Shown: positions 16,711 through 27,025 of the stretch, piece by piece
How the letters are laid out: each line of letters begins with the position of its first letter
Numbering within the stretch: position 1 is the first letter of the stretch
Assembly (NCBI RefSeq): GCF_030811685.1
Contig: NZ_JAUSRF010000004.1
Span: 62,001 to 126,000, forward strand
From: Neorhizobium huautlense
Lineage (GTDB): Bacteria; Pseudomonadota; Alphaproteobacteria; Rhizobiales; Rhizobiaceae
DNA length: 64,000 bases
Direction of reading: 5' to 3'
Made by a program: the position numbers and the translations under genes
The notes under the pieces: generated by a model
Told to the model about the DNA's origin: nothing
The model's input: the letters and a program-made list of their open reading frames with translations, nothing else
Database searches by the model: none

Positions 16711-17868
16711 TCAGGCCGCCAGTTCACGCGCCCGGTGGACACAGTCTCGACCGCCACGCTTGGCGGAATACAATGCCACATCGGCTGCACGTAGCGCGGT
16801 TTCCAGATTGCCTTTCGTCGGCAGGGCTGCCACGCCAAAACTGGCCGTGACGACAGAACCACCGGGTAGGCCGGATACGATCATCGTCCGGGCCCCGATC
16901 CTCAACGTTTCCGCGACAACGACCGCCATGGCTGGCGAGGTCTCCGGCAAGAAAACTGCAAACTCCTCGCCACCAATGCGCCCGATGATAGCGTCATCGG
17001 CAACCTGTGCCGCGATCATGGTCCCGAAAGCGCTGATCACCATGTCGCCGACATGATGCCCATAGGTGTCATTGATCGATTTGAAATGATCGAGATCGCA
17101 CAGAATGACCGCATGGTGGCGCTCACCCGGTCGATTGATCTCCCGCTTCACCGCCACCTCGAAACCGCGGCGATTGGCAAGGCCCGACAGGCTGTCATGC
17201 TCCGCACGGCCACGTTCCACGGCCATGATATCGAGCGTCAGGACAGCCAGCAGCATCAGGCCGACCGCCACGATCAGCACGGCGGTAATGCTCTGCGAAA
17301 CGACCGCATAATTGGTGGATACATAGGCGCTGGCCGTCGAACCCGGTCCCATGACTGCCGCCAGCGTCGCCTTTACGAGAAAATGCCCGCCGCTGACCAC
17401 CAGCACGGTGGCAAGTGCTCTGTCCATCGCCGTCCGGCGCTTTGACATGAATACGTTGCCCGCCGCTGACAGCGTCACCAGCGCGTAAGGTCCCTGGTAG
17501 ACAAAGCCATACCCCCACCACGAACGCGGCAGGTCGAGCACGACAAGATAGGCAGCCATGCCGGCCAAAAATACCCCTATGGCAAACCATTTGGGAAACG
17601 GCCTGTCATACAGAACCGAAACGCCCCAATGCAGCAGAACCAGCCCCGCCAAAACGGTGCCGTAGGCCGCCATGGCCCAAGGTGTCGGATTTTCGGCATA
17701 GGCAACGCCAAGTTCCGACAACATTGTCAGTGAAGCGATGAACAGGCCGGCGGAAAACAGCAGGGCAACCGAACGCCAGCGGCTATAAATCGACACGACA
17801 GCGAACACGGCGCTGAAACACAGGCCGATGAAAAAATTGACCACCAGAAATATTGCGGCAGCTGACAT
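16711..17868 (-). CDS. Membrane-anchored diguanylate cyclase (GGDEF domain)
   Basis: 385 residues. The N-terminal 210 residues hold about six to seven membrane helices (for example FFIGLCFSAVFAVV, LFSAGLFIASLTML, ITAVLIVAVGLMLLAVLTLD) with no recognised sensor domain. A short linker leads to a GGDEF domain: DSLSGLANRRGF at its start, CDLDHFKSINDTYGHHVGD, and the signature R-I-G-G-E-E-F-A. GGEEF is an active variant. The residues before it (VADDAI) lack the RxxD inhibitory site, so product feedback is unlikely. It should make cyclic di-GMP at the inner membrane. Not in an operon. Confidence 0.9.
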   Translation of the reverse strand: MSAAAIFLVVNFFIGLCFSAVFAVVSIYSRWRSVALLFSAGLFIASLTMLSELGVAYAENPTPWAMAAYGTVLAGLVLLHWGVSVLYDRPFPKWFAIGVFLAGMAAYLVVLDLPRSWWGYGFVYQGPYALVTLSAAGNVFMSKRRTAMDRALATVLVVSGGHFLVKATLAAVMGPGSTASAYVSTNYAVVSQSITAVLIVAVGLMLLAVLTLDIMAVERGRAEHDSLSGLANRRGFEVAVKREINRPGERHHAVILCDLDHFKSINDTYGHHVGDMVISAFGTMIAAQVADDAIIGRIGGEEFAVFLPETSPAMAVVVAETLRIGARTMIVSGLPGGSVVTASFGVAALPTKGNLETALRAADVALYSAKRGGRDCVHRARELAA

Positions 17869-17958
17869 GGAGTATCAATCAGGCGGAAAGGATGGGACTG
17901 CACGGATCGTGCTGGCCGGCAACCTAGAGCCCGATTGAGAACAAAATATTAAAGCCGA

Positions 17959-19086
17959 TCACAATTTGGCGGGAGCCAGAACACCACCGCTGACCGGTCT
18001 TTCAACACCCGTCGTGCCCGGGAAGGTCAAGGGCAGGCCATATAGCGAACGCACTGCCAGATAGGCCCAGGCTTCCGCCTCCATCGCGCCTCCATCGAAA
18101 CCAGCCACCTCTGCTGCGATCACCGTCGCCCCTTGCCTTGCGGCGAGTTCCGTCAACTCGCGCATGATCACGTCATTCAGGCGACCTCCGCCACAAACCA
18201 CATAGCTTTTCGGCGGCTCGGGCAGATGTGTCGCGGATTTGAGAATCGCCGCCGCCGTCACATGCGCCAGCGTGCGCGCGCCATCGGCAAGCGACGCCTC
18301 ACCAGCCTTGGGCGGAAGAAAATCGCCGCGATCGAGGGACCGACGAAGATTTCCGGAAAAGAATGGGCTTTGCAGATACCGCTCGGCCAGAGCGGGAACC
18401 ACCGCGCCGGAGGCAGCGATTCGTCCGCCCTTGTCGTAAGCCCCGCCGCCATGCGCCTCCACCCATTGGTCGATCAGCATGTTGCCGGGCCCGCTGTCGA
18501 AGGCCGAAAGCGTGCCATCGGTGCCGACAAAGGTCAGGTTGGAAATACCGCCGATGTTCACGAACACCACTGGCGCCTTGCAGTCCCTGGGCAGATTGGC
18601 GGAAAGCGCGGCATGATAGACGGGAATAAGCGGCGCCCCCTGCCCGCCAAAAGTCATGTCATTCGCGCGCATGTCGTAAACGACATCGATGCCGATTTCC
18701 TGTGCCAGCAGTGGTCCGTCACCTATCTGCACCGTCAGCGCCTCGTCCGGCCGGTGCAGCACCGTCTGGCCGTGAAAGCCGACCAGATCAATATCCGCCG
18801 GCGAAAGATCGTTTCGCGCCAGAAACGATTTGACCGCCGCCGCATGGCAGAGCGTCAGAATCTTTTCGCTCGCGCCGAGATCATCCGGTCGCTGCGTCCG
18901 TTCAGTGATCGCCTTGGCCACCGCCAGCGCACGCTTCCAGCGGTCACGCAATTGCGGATCGAAAGGCACGTAATAACTTGGGCCGCGCTCAACCCGGCTT
19001 TCACCGTCGGTGCGCAGCAATGCCACATCGATCCCGTCCATGGACGTGCCGCTCATCAGCCCGATTGCCGTTTTCATCTCAGTCAT
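17959..19086 (-). CDS. anmK: Anhydro-N-acetylmuramic acid kinase
   Basis: 375 residues from the ATG at 19086, which has GGATGG at suitable distance; ATG codons at 19095 and 19077 are alternatives. Family motifs: [15 protein letters not shown] at the N-terminus, [37 protein letters not shown]. AnmK phosphorylates and opens 1,6-anhydroMurNAc released during cell-wall turnover, feeding MurNAc-6-P recycling. It is divergent from tyrS with 95 bp between. Confidence 0.92.
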   Translation of the reverse strand: MTEMKTAIGLMSGTSMDGIDVALLRTDGESRVERGPSYYVPFDPQLRDRWKRALAVAKAITERTQRPDDLGASEKILTLCHAAAVKSFLARNDLSPADIDLVGFHGQTVLHRPDEALTVQIGDGPLLAQEIGIDVVYDMRANDMTFGGQGAPLIPVYHAALSANLPRDCKAPVVFVNIGGISNLTFVGTDGTLSAFDSGPGNMLIDQWVEAHGGGAYDKGGRIAASGAVVPALAERYLQSPFFSGNLRRSLDRGDFLPPKAGEASLADGARTLAHVTAAAILKSATHLPEPPKSYVVCGGGRLNDVIMRELTELAARQGATVIAAEVAGFDGGAMEAEAWAYLAVRSLYGLPLTFPGTTGVERPVSGGVLAPAKL

Positions 19087-19181
19087 TGATGCCATCCAGA
19101 ATCACTTTTGAAGTGATTATCCCAGAAAACGGTGCTAGGTGCCGTCTCGCACATAAAATCACATCCATACAGAGTAGAGAG

Positions 19182-20435
19182 ATGTCCAGGTTCAAGTCCG
19201 ATTTCCTCCGCACGCTCGATGAGCGCGGCTTCATTCACCAGATCTCCGACGAGGCAGGTCTCGACGAACTGTTCGCCAAGGAAACCGTGACCGCCTATAT
19301 CGGCTTCGATCCGACGGCACCTTCCCTGCATGCCGGCGGTCTCATCCAGATCATGATGCTGCACTGGATGCAGCAGACCGGCCATCAGCCGATCTCGCTG
19401 ATGGGTGGGGGCACCGGCATGGTCGGTGATCCGTCCTTCAAGGACGATGCCCGCCAGCTGATGACGATCGACACGATCGAAAGCAATATCGCCTCCATCA
19501 AGCGCGTCTTCTCGAACTACCTGACCTACGGGGAAGGTAAAAAAGACGCGCTGATGATCAACAACGGCGACTGGCTGCGCGAGATCAACTACCTCGAATT
19601 CCTGCGCGATGTCGGCCGCCATTTCTCGGTCAACCGCATGCTGTCCTTCGACAGCGTCAAGACGCGCTTGGATCGCGAGCAGTCGCTGTCCTTCCTCGAA
19701 TTCAACTACATGATCCTGCAGGCCTACGATTTCGTGGAACTGAACAAGCGTTACGGCTGCCGCCTGCAGATGGGCGGCTCCGACCAATGGGGCAATATCA
19801 TCAACGGCATTGATCTCGGCCACCGCATGGGGACGCCGCAGCTCTACGCGCTGACCTCGCCGCTGCTGACCACCGCATCGGGCGCCAAGATGGGCAAGTC
19901 GCTCAACGGCGCTGTCTGGCTCAACCCGGACATGCTGTCGGCCTATGACTTCTGGCAGTACTGGCGCAATACCGAGGATGCCGACGTTTCGCGCTTCCTC
20001 AAGCTCTACACGACGCTGCCGATGGACGAGATCGCCCGCCTGTCCGCCTTGGCCGGTTCGGAGATCAACGAGGTCAAGAAAATCCTCGCGACGGAAATCA
20101 CGGCCATGCTGCATGGCCGCGAGAACGCCGAGCAAGCTGCCGAAACCGCCCGCAAGACCTTTGAGGAAGGCGCGCTGGCCGACAACCTGCCGTCGATTGA
20201 TGTCGCCAAGAGCGAACTCGAAGCCGGCATCGGTCTGCTTGCTCTCATCGTCAAGGCCGGCCTTGCCGCATCGAACGGCGAGGCTCGCCGCCATATTCAG
20301 GGCGGTGCCGTGCGCATCAACGACGTGGCGATTTCAGACGAACGCACGGTCATCGGCTCGGGTGAAGTGACCGGTGATGGCGTGATCAAGCTTTCGCTCG
20401 GCAAGAAGAAACACATTCTCGTTCGCCCGGCGTAA
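19182..20435 (+). CDS. tyrS: Tyrosyl-tRNA synthetase
   Basis: 417 residues from the ATG at 19182. Class I synthetase landmarks: [14 protein letters not shown] near residue 38 (HIGH-equivalent), [28 protein letters not shown], and the KMSKS-equivalent K-M-G-K-S at about 236-240. The C-terminal 60 residues form an S4 RNA-binding domain ([19 protein letters not shown]). It charges tRNA-Tyr in the cytoplasm. AGAGAGA just before the ATG is a weak ribosome site. Confidence 0.95.
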   Translation: MSRFKSDFLRTLDERGFIHQISDEAGLDELFAKETVTAYIGFDPTAPSLHAGGLIQIMMLHWMQQTGHQPISLMGGGTGMVGDPSFKDDARQLMTIDTIESNIASIKRVFSNYLTYGEGKKDALMINNGDWLREINYLEFLRDVGRHFSVNRMLSFDSVKTRLDREQSLSFLEFNYMILQAYDFVELNKRYGCRLQMGGSDQWGNIINGIDLGHRMGTPQLYALTSPLLTTASGAKMGKSLNGAVWLNPDMLSAYDFWQYWRNTEDADVSRFLKLYTTLPMDEIARLSALAGSEINEVKKILATEITAMLHGRENAEQAAETARKTFEEGALADNLPSIDVAKSELEAGIGLLALIVKAGLAASNGEARRHIQGGAVRINDVAISDERTVIGSGEVTGDGVIKLSLGKKKHILVRPA

Positions 20436-20461
20436 GCCGCGCAACGAAAACCGACGACGAG

Positions 20462-20484
20462 AAGGCCGCCGCGTGCGGCCTTTT
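20462..20484 (+). terminator. Rho-independent terminator after tyrS
   Basis: AAGGCCGC, loop CGCGT, GCGGCCTT, TT tail; 8-bp perfect stem between convergent tyrS and the AsmA-like gene, usable from both sides. Confidence 0.8.
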
Positions 20485-20494
20485 CCATATCCGC

Positions 20495-23400
20495 TTACTG
20501 GAATTCGAAAATCTGCCTGAACACACCGGGCGCGATGATCGACAGCGGGTTTACCGTAAGGTCCGGCTTCGAAAACTTGCCGCTCAGCTTGAAGGTGATG
20601 CCGAGCAGGCCGCGGTCGCGGCCATTGCCCAGAATGACACCGAACAACGGCAACTCGCCAAAGAGGCGGTTGAGGCCATAGGCCGGCATGAAGGTGCCGG
20701 TCATGTCCATATTGCCGCGACGATCCTTGACGACGCCCTGGAAAGTCGCACCGATCTGCTCGCCACGCACCAAGCCGTTATCCAGAGCCATCGTGCCGTT
20801 GCGATAGGCCATGCGGGCAAAACCGCGCTGGAATTTCGACGAACTGATATCGACATTGCCTCTCACGGCCGAGTTCAGGCTGCGACCACCATCGCCCGAG
20901 GGCGAATTGACCATCGACTGCAGACGCTGTTCGTTGACCACATTGAAATTGCGGATATCGACAGACCCGTTCCAGTCGCTGCCGGTCTCCGTTTCGAATT
21001 GCAGGTTCAAAAGCCCGCCGCGCATATGCGTGTAAAGGTCGGCAAACCGCGCCAGCGAACCGGCATCGCCACTGGTCAGCGAGATGATGTCACGGCCGTT
21101 GCCGCTGCGGGTCTCGCCCACGACCGCCTGACCGTTATTGGTCACGCCGGAAAGGTCCAGCCGCTTCACATCACCTTCGCGGATCGTCAAAAGCAGCGAC
21201 GCATTGCGGATCGCCTCGTCATTGAACCCGATAAGCCGATCGAGTTTCAACCGCACGGTCGCACCACCCTCCGAAGGCTTGCCCGCCCCCCCGCCATCGG
21301 TTGAGCTGCGCATGCGGCTGATGACAGGGCGCAGATCGGCCGTAGCGCCGGTGACACTGATGTCATAGACGCCCTTGCTCTGTTTCAGGGCCACGGCAAA
21401 ACTGTCGGCGGGCGACAGGTTCATGCTGGAAAAACTGGCAGCGGAAAGCTGGCTTCCGACAAGACTGATCTCACCGCGCGCGCCAAACCCATCGCCATCC
21501 AGCGTGAATTTTTCGATACTGGTCCGGCTGTCCGTTTTGGACAGCTCGAAACTTGCCTTGGCCGGAATGCCGCTGCCTTTCGTCCACCCCACATAGGGAA
21601 TGGACAATGCCGCCTTGCCGAGATCCAGTTTGACGGCCTGATGCTTGTCATCGACCAGCGACAATTCGACGGCAACGGTGCCATCGATAATGTCGGACAG
21701 GCCCGGCACCAGTCTGTCGCGTTGGTCATTGTTCAGCGATGCGGTGATCACGCGTTCGCGCTTGACGGAGGAGCCCTTGTCGATCGGCTCGACCAGCATG
21801 ATCTCGGCCGGAACGGTATCGATCCTGCCCTTGGCCTCCAGCCTCGCTGCCTGCGGATCGATATCGAGCTTGCCATCGACGCCGGTGATCTTGTGGCCTT
21901 CCATCGGCTTGGCCAGATCGACATCGCTCAGCGCCACCCGCGCCTTGAAATCCGGCTTCGGCGGGTTCTGGTCGGAAATCAGCCCGAAGCGTGCCTGCAC
22001 ATTGGCCGTCGCCTTGCCGGAAAAATCATCGGCCTCGAGCCCCGTCCCTCGCAAGCCGTTGACCGGTTTTGCACTTGCCAGCTCGGCAATCGCGTCGGCC
22101 TTGCCCGCAACCTTGATATCGAGATCGGCCATCAGCGGCTTCATATAGGTGTCGCCGATGCCGAACGTGCCGCCCTCGACATTGACGACCCGCCCCGAGG
22201 GAAATGTCGCGCTGGCCTTTGCAACCTTGACGCCGAGCTTTTCGCCCTTGAGGTCGAAATGGCCGCTCAGATCCATCAGAGGCGGAATGTCGCCTGGAAG
22301 CACAAGGCGATTTCCGGCAATGTCGAAGCTGATCTGTAGCTCACGCTCATCGAGATTGAGCGGTATGCCCGGCCCCTTCATGCGACCGGCGGGGATGAAG
22401 ACGGCAATGGAACCGTTGGTGATGTCACCGCCGAACATGTTGGCCATCACCCAGTCACGCGGTTTGCGCGCCATCCAGAACGGCCACAGCTGCTTGACCG
22501 CCGCCACCTTCATCTCAGGCAGCTGTGCGCCAAAACTGATTTCCGGCGATACCTGACCATGCAATGTCAGTTCCAGCGATCCGGCCATCTGGCCCATCGG
22601 GCTGCTGACAAGCAGGCTGTCGATCTGCAACTTGCGCTCGCCGGACAGATAACGGCCGCCTGCCTTGAGATCGAAGACGACCCGATCCTCACCGGAATTT
22701 TCCGATTGGGTGCGTGCACCGCTCACCAGAAGATCCAGCCCCACGCCCGGCCGCTTGTCATCGGCGTTGAGACGGTCGAGGTCGACCACGGCACCGCTGA
22801 TTGGCAGCACGGTCGGTCCAAGCCGGGCCTCGGATGGCAGGATCTCGATCGATTGGCGTGCAAAATTATAGGCGATATTGATCTCGGCACCCGAAAGCGC
22901 CTGCCCGACGCCGTCAAAATAGAACATGCCGGGACGGCCGAGCAGTTTTGCCCTGATCTCCTGTGTCGTCGTCTCCGTCTGGCGGGTCGCGGAAATATCG
23001 AGATCGAGCGAACCTTCCAGCCCTTCGCGCGGGCTGCCATCCGGCGCATGCTGCAGCAGGAAGGGCGTCACTTCCACACCGTTCACACGTCCCTGCAGAT
23101 TGGTCGTGACATTGTTGACGGCGGTCGCCTTGATATCCAGCTGCGCCACGCGCCCGTCGAGCTCAAGCGCGCCTTCCACCCGCACCAGCCCGTCGGGCGT
23201 ACGCGTCAGTTGCAGTGTCTCCACCTTGAGCACGGAAATCTTGCCATCCCGCGCCGGCGGAAAGCGGACTTCGAAACCGGAAATCGTCATGGAGCCCGTG
23301 CCGGTGCGCTCAATCAGGCCGCGCGCCTCATCGAGACGCTGAAACACCTGCTCCAAAGCCGGCGGCAGGTCATCGACACGCATGTTGGCAGGATCGAGCG

Positions 23401-23908
23401 GATCGCCTGCCGGCAGTACGGCGGTGTCCAAGCTAATGTTTTCCGCCTCCATATGGCGAACAGTCAGCGTGCCGGACAGCAGCGCCAGCGGATCGACCGC
23501 CATGCGCATCGCGCCGAGCCTGGTCAGGTGTTTTCCCGTCGCGACCTCTACCAGATCGACATCTCGCGCTTCGAGAGCGATTCGCCATGTGTGGTCTATC
23601 CGGATGGCGGTCGAGCCGACGGTCGCCTGATAACGCGGTCCGATGGCTCCGTTCAGCGCCGACTGCGCCTGCGCTTCCAGCGCGCCGTCGATCGTGCCCG
23701 TCTCGATGGCCGCCAGCACAAGTCCGAAGGCAACCGTCAGGAAGAGAAAAAAGGCCGCGCAATAACGCGTGACACGGCGCGCTCGCCGGCGCTCGGGCCG
23801 CGGGCAATGCACGATGATGGGATCATCCACCTGGGCCGAGGGCAATTCATGCAAGGCAACCATGTCCTTGCGCGTGAACCGCACCTTTTCTCCGCGTATC
23901 TCCGCCAT
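20495..23908 (-). CDS. AsmA/TamB-superfamily DUF3971-type envelope protein
   Basis: 1137 residues from the ATG at 23908 (CCGGAG four bases before). A basic cytoplasmic stretch with PRPERRRARR is followed by one membrane helix (about 49-67), and then more than a thousand residues of repetitive beta-strand sequence rich in DL-x-VxG and LxL patterns, ending AsmA-like with GMNRLFGELPLFG-type sequence (YGLNRLFGELPLFGVILG). Such proteins span the periplasm as lipid-transport grooves between inner and outer membranes. It is the family of YhdP/AsmA-like proteins; the exact member is not certain. It is divergent from bcp with 114 bp between. Confidence 0.8.
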   Translation of the reverse strand: MAEIRGEKVRFTRKDMVALHELPSAQVDDPIIVHCPRPERRRARRVTRYCAAFFLFLTVAFGLVLAAIETGTIDGALEAQAQSALNGAIGPRYQATVGSTAIRIDHTWRIALEARDVDLVEVATGKHLTRLGAMRMAVDPLALLSGTLTVRHMEAENISLDTAVLPAGDPLDPANMRVDDLPPALEQVFQRLDEARGLIERTGTGSMTISGFEVRFPPARDGKISVLKVETLQLTRTPDGLVRVEGALELDGRVAQLDIKATAVNNVTTNLQGRVNGVEVTPFLLQHAPDGSPREGLEGSLDLDISATRQTETTTQEIRAKLLGRPGMFYFDGVGQALSGAEINIAYNFARQSIEILPSEARLGPTVLPISGAVVDLDRLNADDKRPGVGLDLLVSGARTQSENSGEDRVVFDLKAGGRYLSGERKLQIDSLLVSSPMGQMAGSLELTLHGQVSPEISFGAQLPEMKVAAVKQLWPFWMARKPRDWVMANMFGGDITNGSIAVFIPAGRMKGPGIPLNLDERELQISFDIAGNRLVLPGDIPPLMDLSGHFDLKGEKLGVKVAKASATFPSGRVVNVEGGTFGIGDTYMKPLMADLDIKVAGKADAIAELASAKPVNGLRGTGLEADDFSGKATANVQARFGLISDQNPPKPDFKARVALSDVDLAKPMEGHKITGVDGKLDIDPQAARLEAKGRIDTVPAEIMLVEPIDKGSSVKRERVITASLNNDQRDRLVPGLSDIIDGTVAVELSLVDDKHQAVKLDLGKAALSIPYVGWTKGSGIPAKASFELSKTDSRTSIEKFTLDGDGFGARGEISLVGSQLSAASFSSMNLSPADSFAVALKQSKGVYDISVTGATADLRPVISRMRSSTDGGGAGKPSEGGATVRLKLDRLIGFNDEAIRNASLLLTIREGDVKRLDLSGVTNNGQAVVGETRSGNGRDIISLTSGDAGSLARFADLYTHMRGGLLNLQFETETGSDWNGSVDIRNFNVVNEQRLQSMVNSPSGDGGRSLNSAVRGNVDISSSKFQRGFARMAYRNGTMALDNGLVRGEQIGATFQGVVKDRRGNMDMTGTFMPAYGLNRLFGELPLFGVILGNGRDRGLLGITFKLSGKFSKPDLTVNPLSIIAPGVFRQIFEFQ

Positions 23909-24022
23909 AATGCTCCGGAACGAATCGAAAATGCGCCCATACCCCTGCTGGACGCGGCCGCGGCCAATATATATCGAATGCGGCAACAATCACCCCATGA
24001 TGGGGCGAAAGAAAGGAAAATC

Positions 24023-24499
24023 ATGTCTGAACTTACAATCGGTCAGCCTGCCCCCGCTTTTGCCCTTCCCCGCGATGGCGGCGCTACGGTTTCTCTCGCA
24101 GATCTGAACGGCAAAATCGTCGTGCTGTATTTCTATCCGAAAGACGACACCTCCGGCTGCACGACGGAAGCCGTTGATTTCACAGGCCTTGCCGGTGAAT
24201 TCGAAAAAGCCGGAGCCGTCGTCGTCGGTGTGTCGCCGGATACGGTTGCCAAGCACGAAAAGTTTATCGCAAAACATTCGCTCTCCCTCATCCTCGCGGC
24301 GGACACCGACCAGACTGTCGCCAACGCTTATGGCGTGTGGAAGGAGAAAAGCATGTATGGCCGCACCTATATGGGCATCGAACGTTCGACCTTCCTGATC
24401 GGTCCGGATGGCGTGATCCGTCAGGTCTGGCCAAAGGTGAAGGTCAAGGGTCACGCAGCGGAAGTTCTCGCCGCCGCCCGCGCGCTTGCCGCTGCGTAA
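24023..24499 (+). CDS. bcp: Thioredoxin-dependent peroxiredoxin, Bcp/PrxQ type
   Basis: 158 residues from the ATG at 24023 with AAAGGAAAA before it. The peroxidatic cysteine is Cys46 in YPKDDTSGCTTEAVDF; the more usual proline-glycine-cysteine is serine-glycine-cysteine here, and there is no resolving cysteine five residues on, so it may act as a 1-Cys enzyme or use another partner. The C-terminus has the active-site arginine region R-S-T-F-L-I. It reduces hydrogen peroxide and organic hydroperoxides in the cytoplasm. A DUF455 gene follows 26 bp later. Confidence 0.88.
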   Translation: MSELTIGQPAPAFALPRDGGATVSLADLNGKIVVLYFYPKDDTSGCTTEAVDFTGLAGEFEKAGAVVVGVSPDTVAKHEKFIAKHSLSLILAADTDQTVANAYGVWKEKSMYGRTYMGIERSTFLIGPDGVIRQVWPKVKVKGHAAEVLAAARALAAA

Positions 24500-24525
24500 C
24501 TCAGGTTTCAGGGGAGAGACAGAGA

Positions 24526-25374
24526 ATGACCAGCGGGAAAGAAGCCGAGCAGGTGTCCCTCGATCCCGGATCGCTGCGCGGCGGGGCAACACGGGCAATC
24601 CTCTCTGCCGATCTCGATCTCAAGACGCTTCTTGCGCAGGAAACCGCCACGCGCTGGTTCGAGCGCCGCCTCTCCCTGCGCTCGCCGCTCGATCCGCCCC
24701 TGCCATTACGCCCGGGCCGCCCCGAAAAGCCGGAGCTTGTGCCGCCGCGCGCCGTCGAAAAGCGATCGCTGCACACACTCAACGGCCGCATCGCGCTCCT
24801 GCATTCCATCGCCCATATCGAACTCAACGCCGTCGATCTGGCGCTCGATATCGTCGCGCGCTTTGCCAGCGAACCGGTACCGCATTCCTTCTTCGATGGC
24901 TGGATGCAGGTGGCCTTCGAGGAAGCCAAGCATTTTCGCATGGTGCGGGCACGGCTGAACGACCTCGGCGCGGATTACGGCGACATGCCTGCCCATGACG
25001 GGCTCTGGCAGGCGGCCCATTCCACCCGCAACGATCTCACCGCCCGCCTTGCCGTCGTGCCGCTCATTCTCGAGGCTCGCGGCCTCGATGTGACGCCTTC
25101 CCTGCAGGCAAAGATGCGCGAAACCGGCGACCATGAAACCGCCGCCGTGCTCGATGTCATCTACAACGACGAAAAGGGTCATGTGGCGATCGGCGCTAAA
25201 TGGTTCCGTTTCCTTTGTGCCCGCGAACGCAAGGACCCTGCCGCAACCTTCAAGGATCTGGTACGCGCCAATTTCCGTGGCTCATTGAAGCCGCCCTTCA
25301 ACGATGTGGCGCGCGCCGAGGCGGGTTTGACGCCGTCTTTCTATCGATCGCTCACCTCCACAAGCCAATCCTAA
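24526..25374 (+). CDS. DUF455 ferritin-like protein
   Basis: 282 residues. Two di-iron-type helix motifs are seen: HIELNAVDLALD with FFDGWMQVAFEEAKHFRM, and PLILEARGLDVTP with VIYNDEKGHVAIGAKWF, which is the DUF455 pattern (ferritin-like four-helix bundle related to tRNA-hydroxylating MiaE). Its reaction is not known. It is placed 26 bp after bcp, probably in one transcript, which hints at an oxidative-stress or metal-linked role. Confidence 0.82.
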   Translation: MTSGKEAEQVSLDPGSLRGGATRAILSADLDLKTLLAQETATRWFERRLSLRSPLDPPLPLRPGRPEKPELVPPRAVEKRSLHTLNGRIALLHSIAHIELNAVDLALDIVARFASEPVPHSFFDGWMQVAFEEAKHFRMVRARLNDLGADYGDMPAHDGLWQAAHSTRNDLTARLAVVPLILEARGLDVTPSLQAKMRETGDHETAAVLDVIYNDEKGHVAIGAKWFRFLCARERKDPAATFKDLVRANFRGSLKPPFNDVARAEAGLTPSFYRSLTSTSQS

Positions 25375-25480
25375 TAGAAAAATCCCGACAAACACTTCGC
25401 TTTACCTGCCAATAGTTTCGGATGAATACGCCGCACACGCCGTAAAGCATTCATTAACCCTAACATCGTGTAATCCCGCC

Positions 25481-26818
25481 ATGCCGAGCGACCAGATAAA
25501 CGAGTCGCAATCCGGGAGGCGAACCTTGGCTGAAGCAGGTGAAAACAGAGTATTTGGCAAGCGTGCGACCCAGCACGTGCTGATTCTCGCCTCCGGTGAC
25601 AGGGTCCGCCACATGACCATCCGGCCCTGGATGACCGGCCTTGTCGCGGGCACGATCGGCCTCTTCGCTCTCGGTTACCTCGGTGCCACCGCCTATCTCG
25701 TGCTACGCGATGATCTCATCGGCGCGACCATGGCGCGGCAGGCCCGTATCCAGCACGATTACGAAGATCGCATCTCCTCCCTGCGCGCCCAGCTCGACCG
25801 CGTCACCTCGCGGCAGTTGCTCGATCAGCAGCTCGTGGAACAGAAGGTGGAAAAACTGCTGCGCCAGCAGACAGCGCTTTTTTCCCGCAACGGCAAGCTC
25901 GGATCTCTTCTCGAACGCGCCGAGGGCGCCGGCATTTCGGCAGAACCCGTATCATCGCAAGGCAAGGAAACAGCGGCAGAGGCCATCGACCGTCAGGCAG
26001 GCCTGACAACCTCTTCGATCCCCCCTGCCCGCACGGCGCTTGCCTATGCGCCAAGCGGTGAGAACATGGCCGATCGCGCTGACCGCATCTTTTCCAAGGT
26101 AACCCTGTCGCTCAAAGGTATCGAAAGCGAACAGCTCAAGACGATCGAAGGCCTGACCACCGATGCGGCCAGAAAGGCCGATTCGATGGCACAGATCATG
26201 CGCCGCACCGGTGTGGAAGTATCGGACAAACGCTCGGAGGCACAGCCGCTGGAAACGCCACCATTGCGGACCGGCGAGGTGAAGGGCGGCGTCGGCGGCC
26301 CTTTTATCGAACCCATGAAATTCGACAGGTTCAACGCGTCTCTCGATGAACTGGACACGGCGCTTACCCGCCTTGAAAGCGTCAGAGAAACAGCACTTGC
26401 CCTGCCCTATGGCAATCCGGCGCCCGGTCAGGGCATCACCAGCCGATTCGGAAACCGCCCCGACCCGTTTCTCGGCCGTCTCGCCTTCCATGGCGGCATC
26501 GACTTCCAGGCGGAAACCGGCCTCGCGGTAAAAGCCACCGGCGCCGGCAAGGTCATCACCGCCGGCTGGGCCTCCGGTTACGGCAATCTCGTCGAAATCG
26601 ATCACGGCCAGGGCATCACCACCCGTTACGGTCACATGTCCCGTATCCTCGTGCGCGAGGGCCAGACCATTTCCGTCGGCGATACGATCGGCCGCGCCGG
26701 TGCGACCGGCCGTGCCACAGGCCCGCACGTGCATTACGAAGTCCGCCGCAATGGCGAGGCGGTCAATCCCATCCATTTTCTCAATGCCGGACTGAAGCTC
26801 ACCACATATATGAACTGA
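25481..26818 (+). CDS. M23/LytM-family peptidase with N-terminal membrane anchor and coiled coil
   Basis: 445 residues. One membrane helix (about 50-72) follows a basic N-terminus; then a coiled coil (about 85-135, YEDRISSLRAQLDRVTSRQ), a low-complexity middle, and a C-terminal peptidase domain. Zinc ligands are intact: His337 and Asp341 in FHGGIDFQ, and His416/His418 in GPHVHYEV, so it should be catalytically active on peptidoglycan cross-bridges in the periplasm. Rhizobiales use an M23 protein of this layout (RgsM) in polar growth; equivalence is only suggested. Upstream 107 bp hold no other gene. Confidence 0.88.
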   Translation: MPSDQINESQSGRRTLAEAGENRVFGKRATQHVLILASGDRVRHMTIRPWMTGLVAGTIGLFALGYLGATAYLVLRDDLIGATMARQARIQHDYEDRISSLRAQLDRVTSRQLLDQQLVEQKVEKLLRQQTALFSRNGKLGSLLERAEGAGISAEPVSSQGKETAAEAIDRQAGLTTSSIPPARTALAYAPSGENMADRADRIFSKVTLSLKGIESEQLKTIEGLTTDAARKADSMAQIMRRTGVEVSDKRSEAQPLETPPLRTGEVKGGVGGPFIEPMKFDRFNASLDELDTALTRLESVRETALALPYGNPAPGQGITSRFGNRPDPFLGRLAFHGGIDFQAETGLAVKATGAGKVITAGWASGYGNLVEIDHGQGITTRYGHMSRILVREGQTISVGDTIGRAGATGRATGPHVHYEVRRNGEAVNPIHFLNAGLKLTTYMN

Positions 26819-26921
26819 TTGCGACCTTGACGATTGCCAACCGAGCAAAGGCTTTGCTGCGTCCTTGAGGAAACAAGTCACCGTTTTATTCACTAACATT
26901 GCCGTCAGATGGTCGCATTTC

Positions 26922-26950
26922 TTGACTTGACGTCTTTTTGATTTTATGTG
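26922..26950 (+). promoter_or_regulatory. Predicted promoter of the DEAD-box helicase gene
   Basis: TTGACT at 26922-26927 and TATGTG at 26945-26950 with a 17-bp spacer rich in T. It would leave a 5' leader of about 70 nt before the helicase start. Confidence 0.45.
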
Positions 26951-27025
26951 GCCCGCATCGTCGGGCAGGACTAAGACCCGACTCACACGTGTTCGCACCG
27001 AACCGGAACGGGAAACAACCTCCCT

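Noticed and set aside
22559..24022. Long N-terminal extension of the bcp frame
   Set aside because: It is antisense to the AsmA-like gene; the ATG at 24023 has its own ribosome site and gives a normal Bcp.
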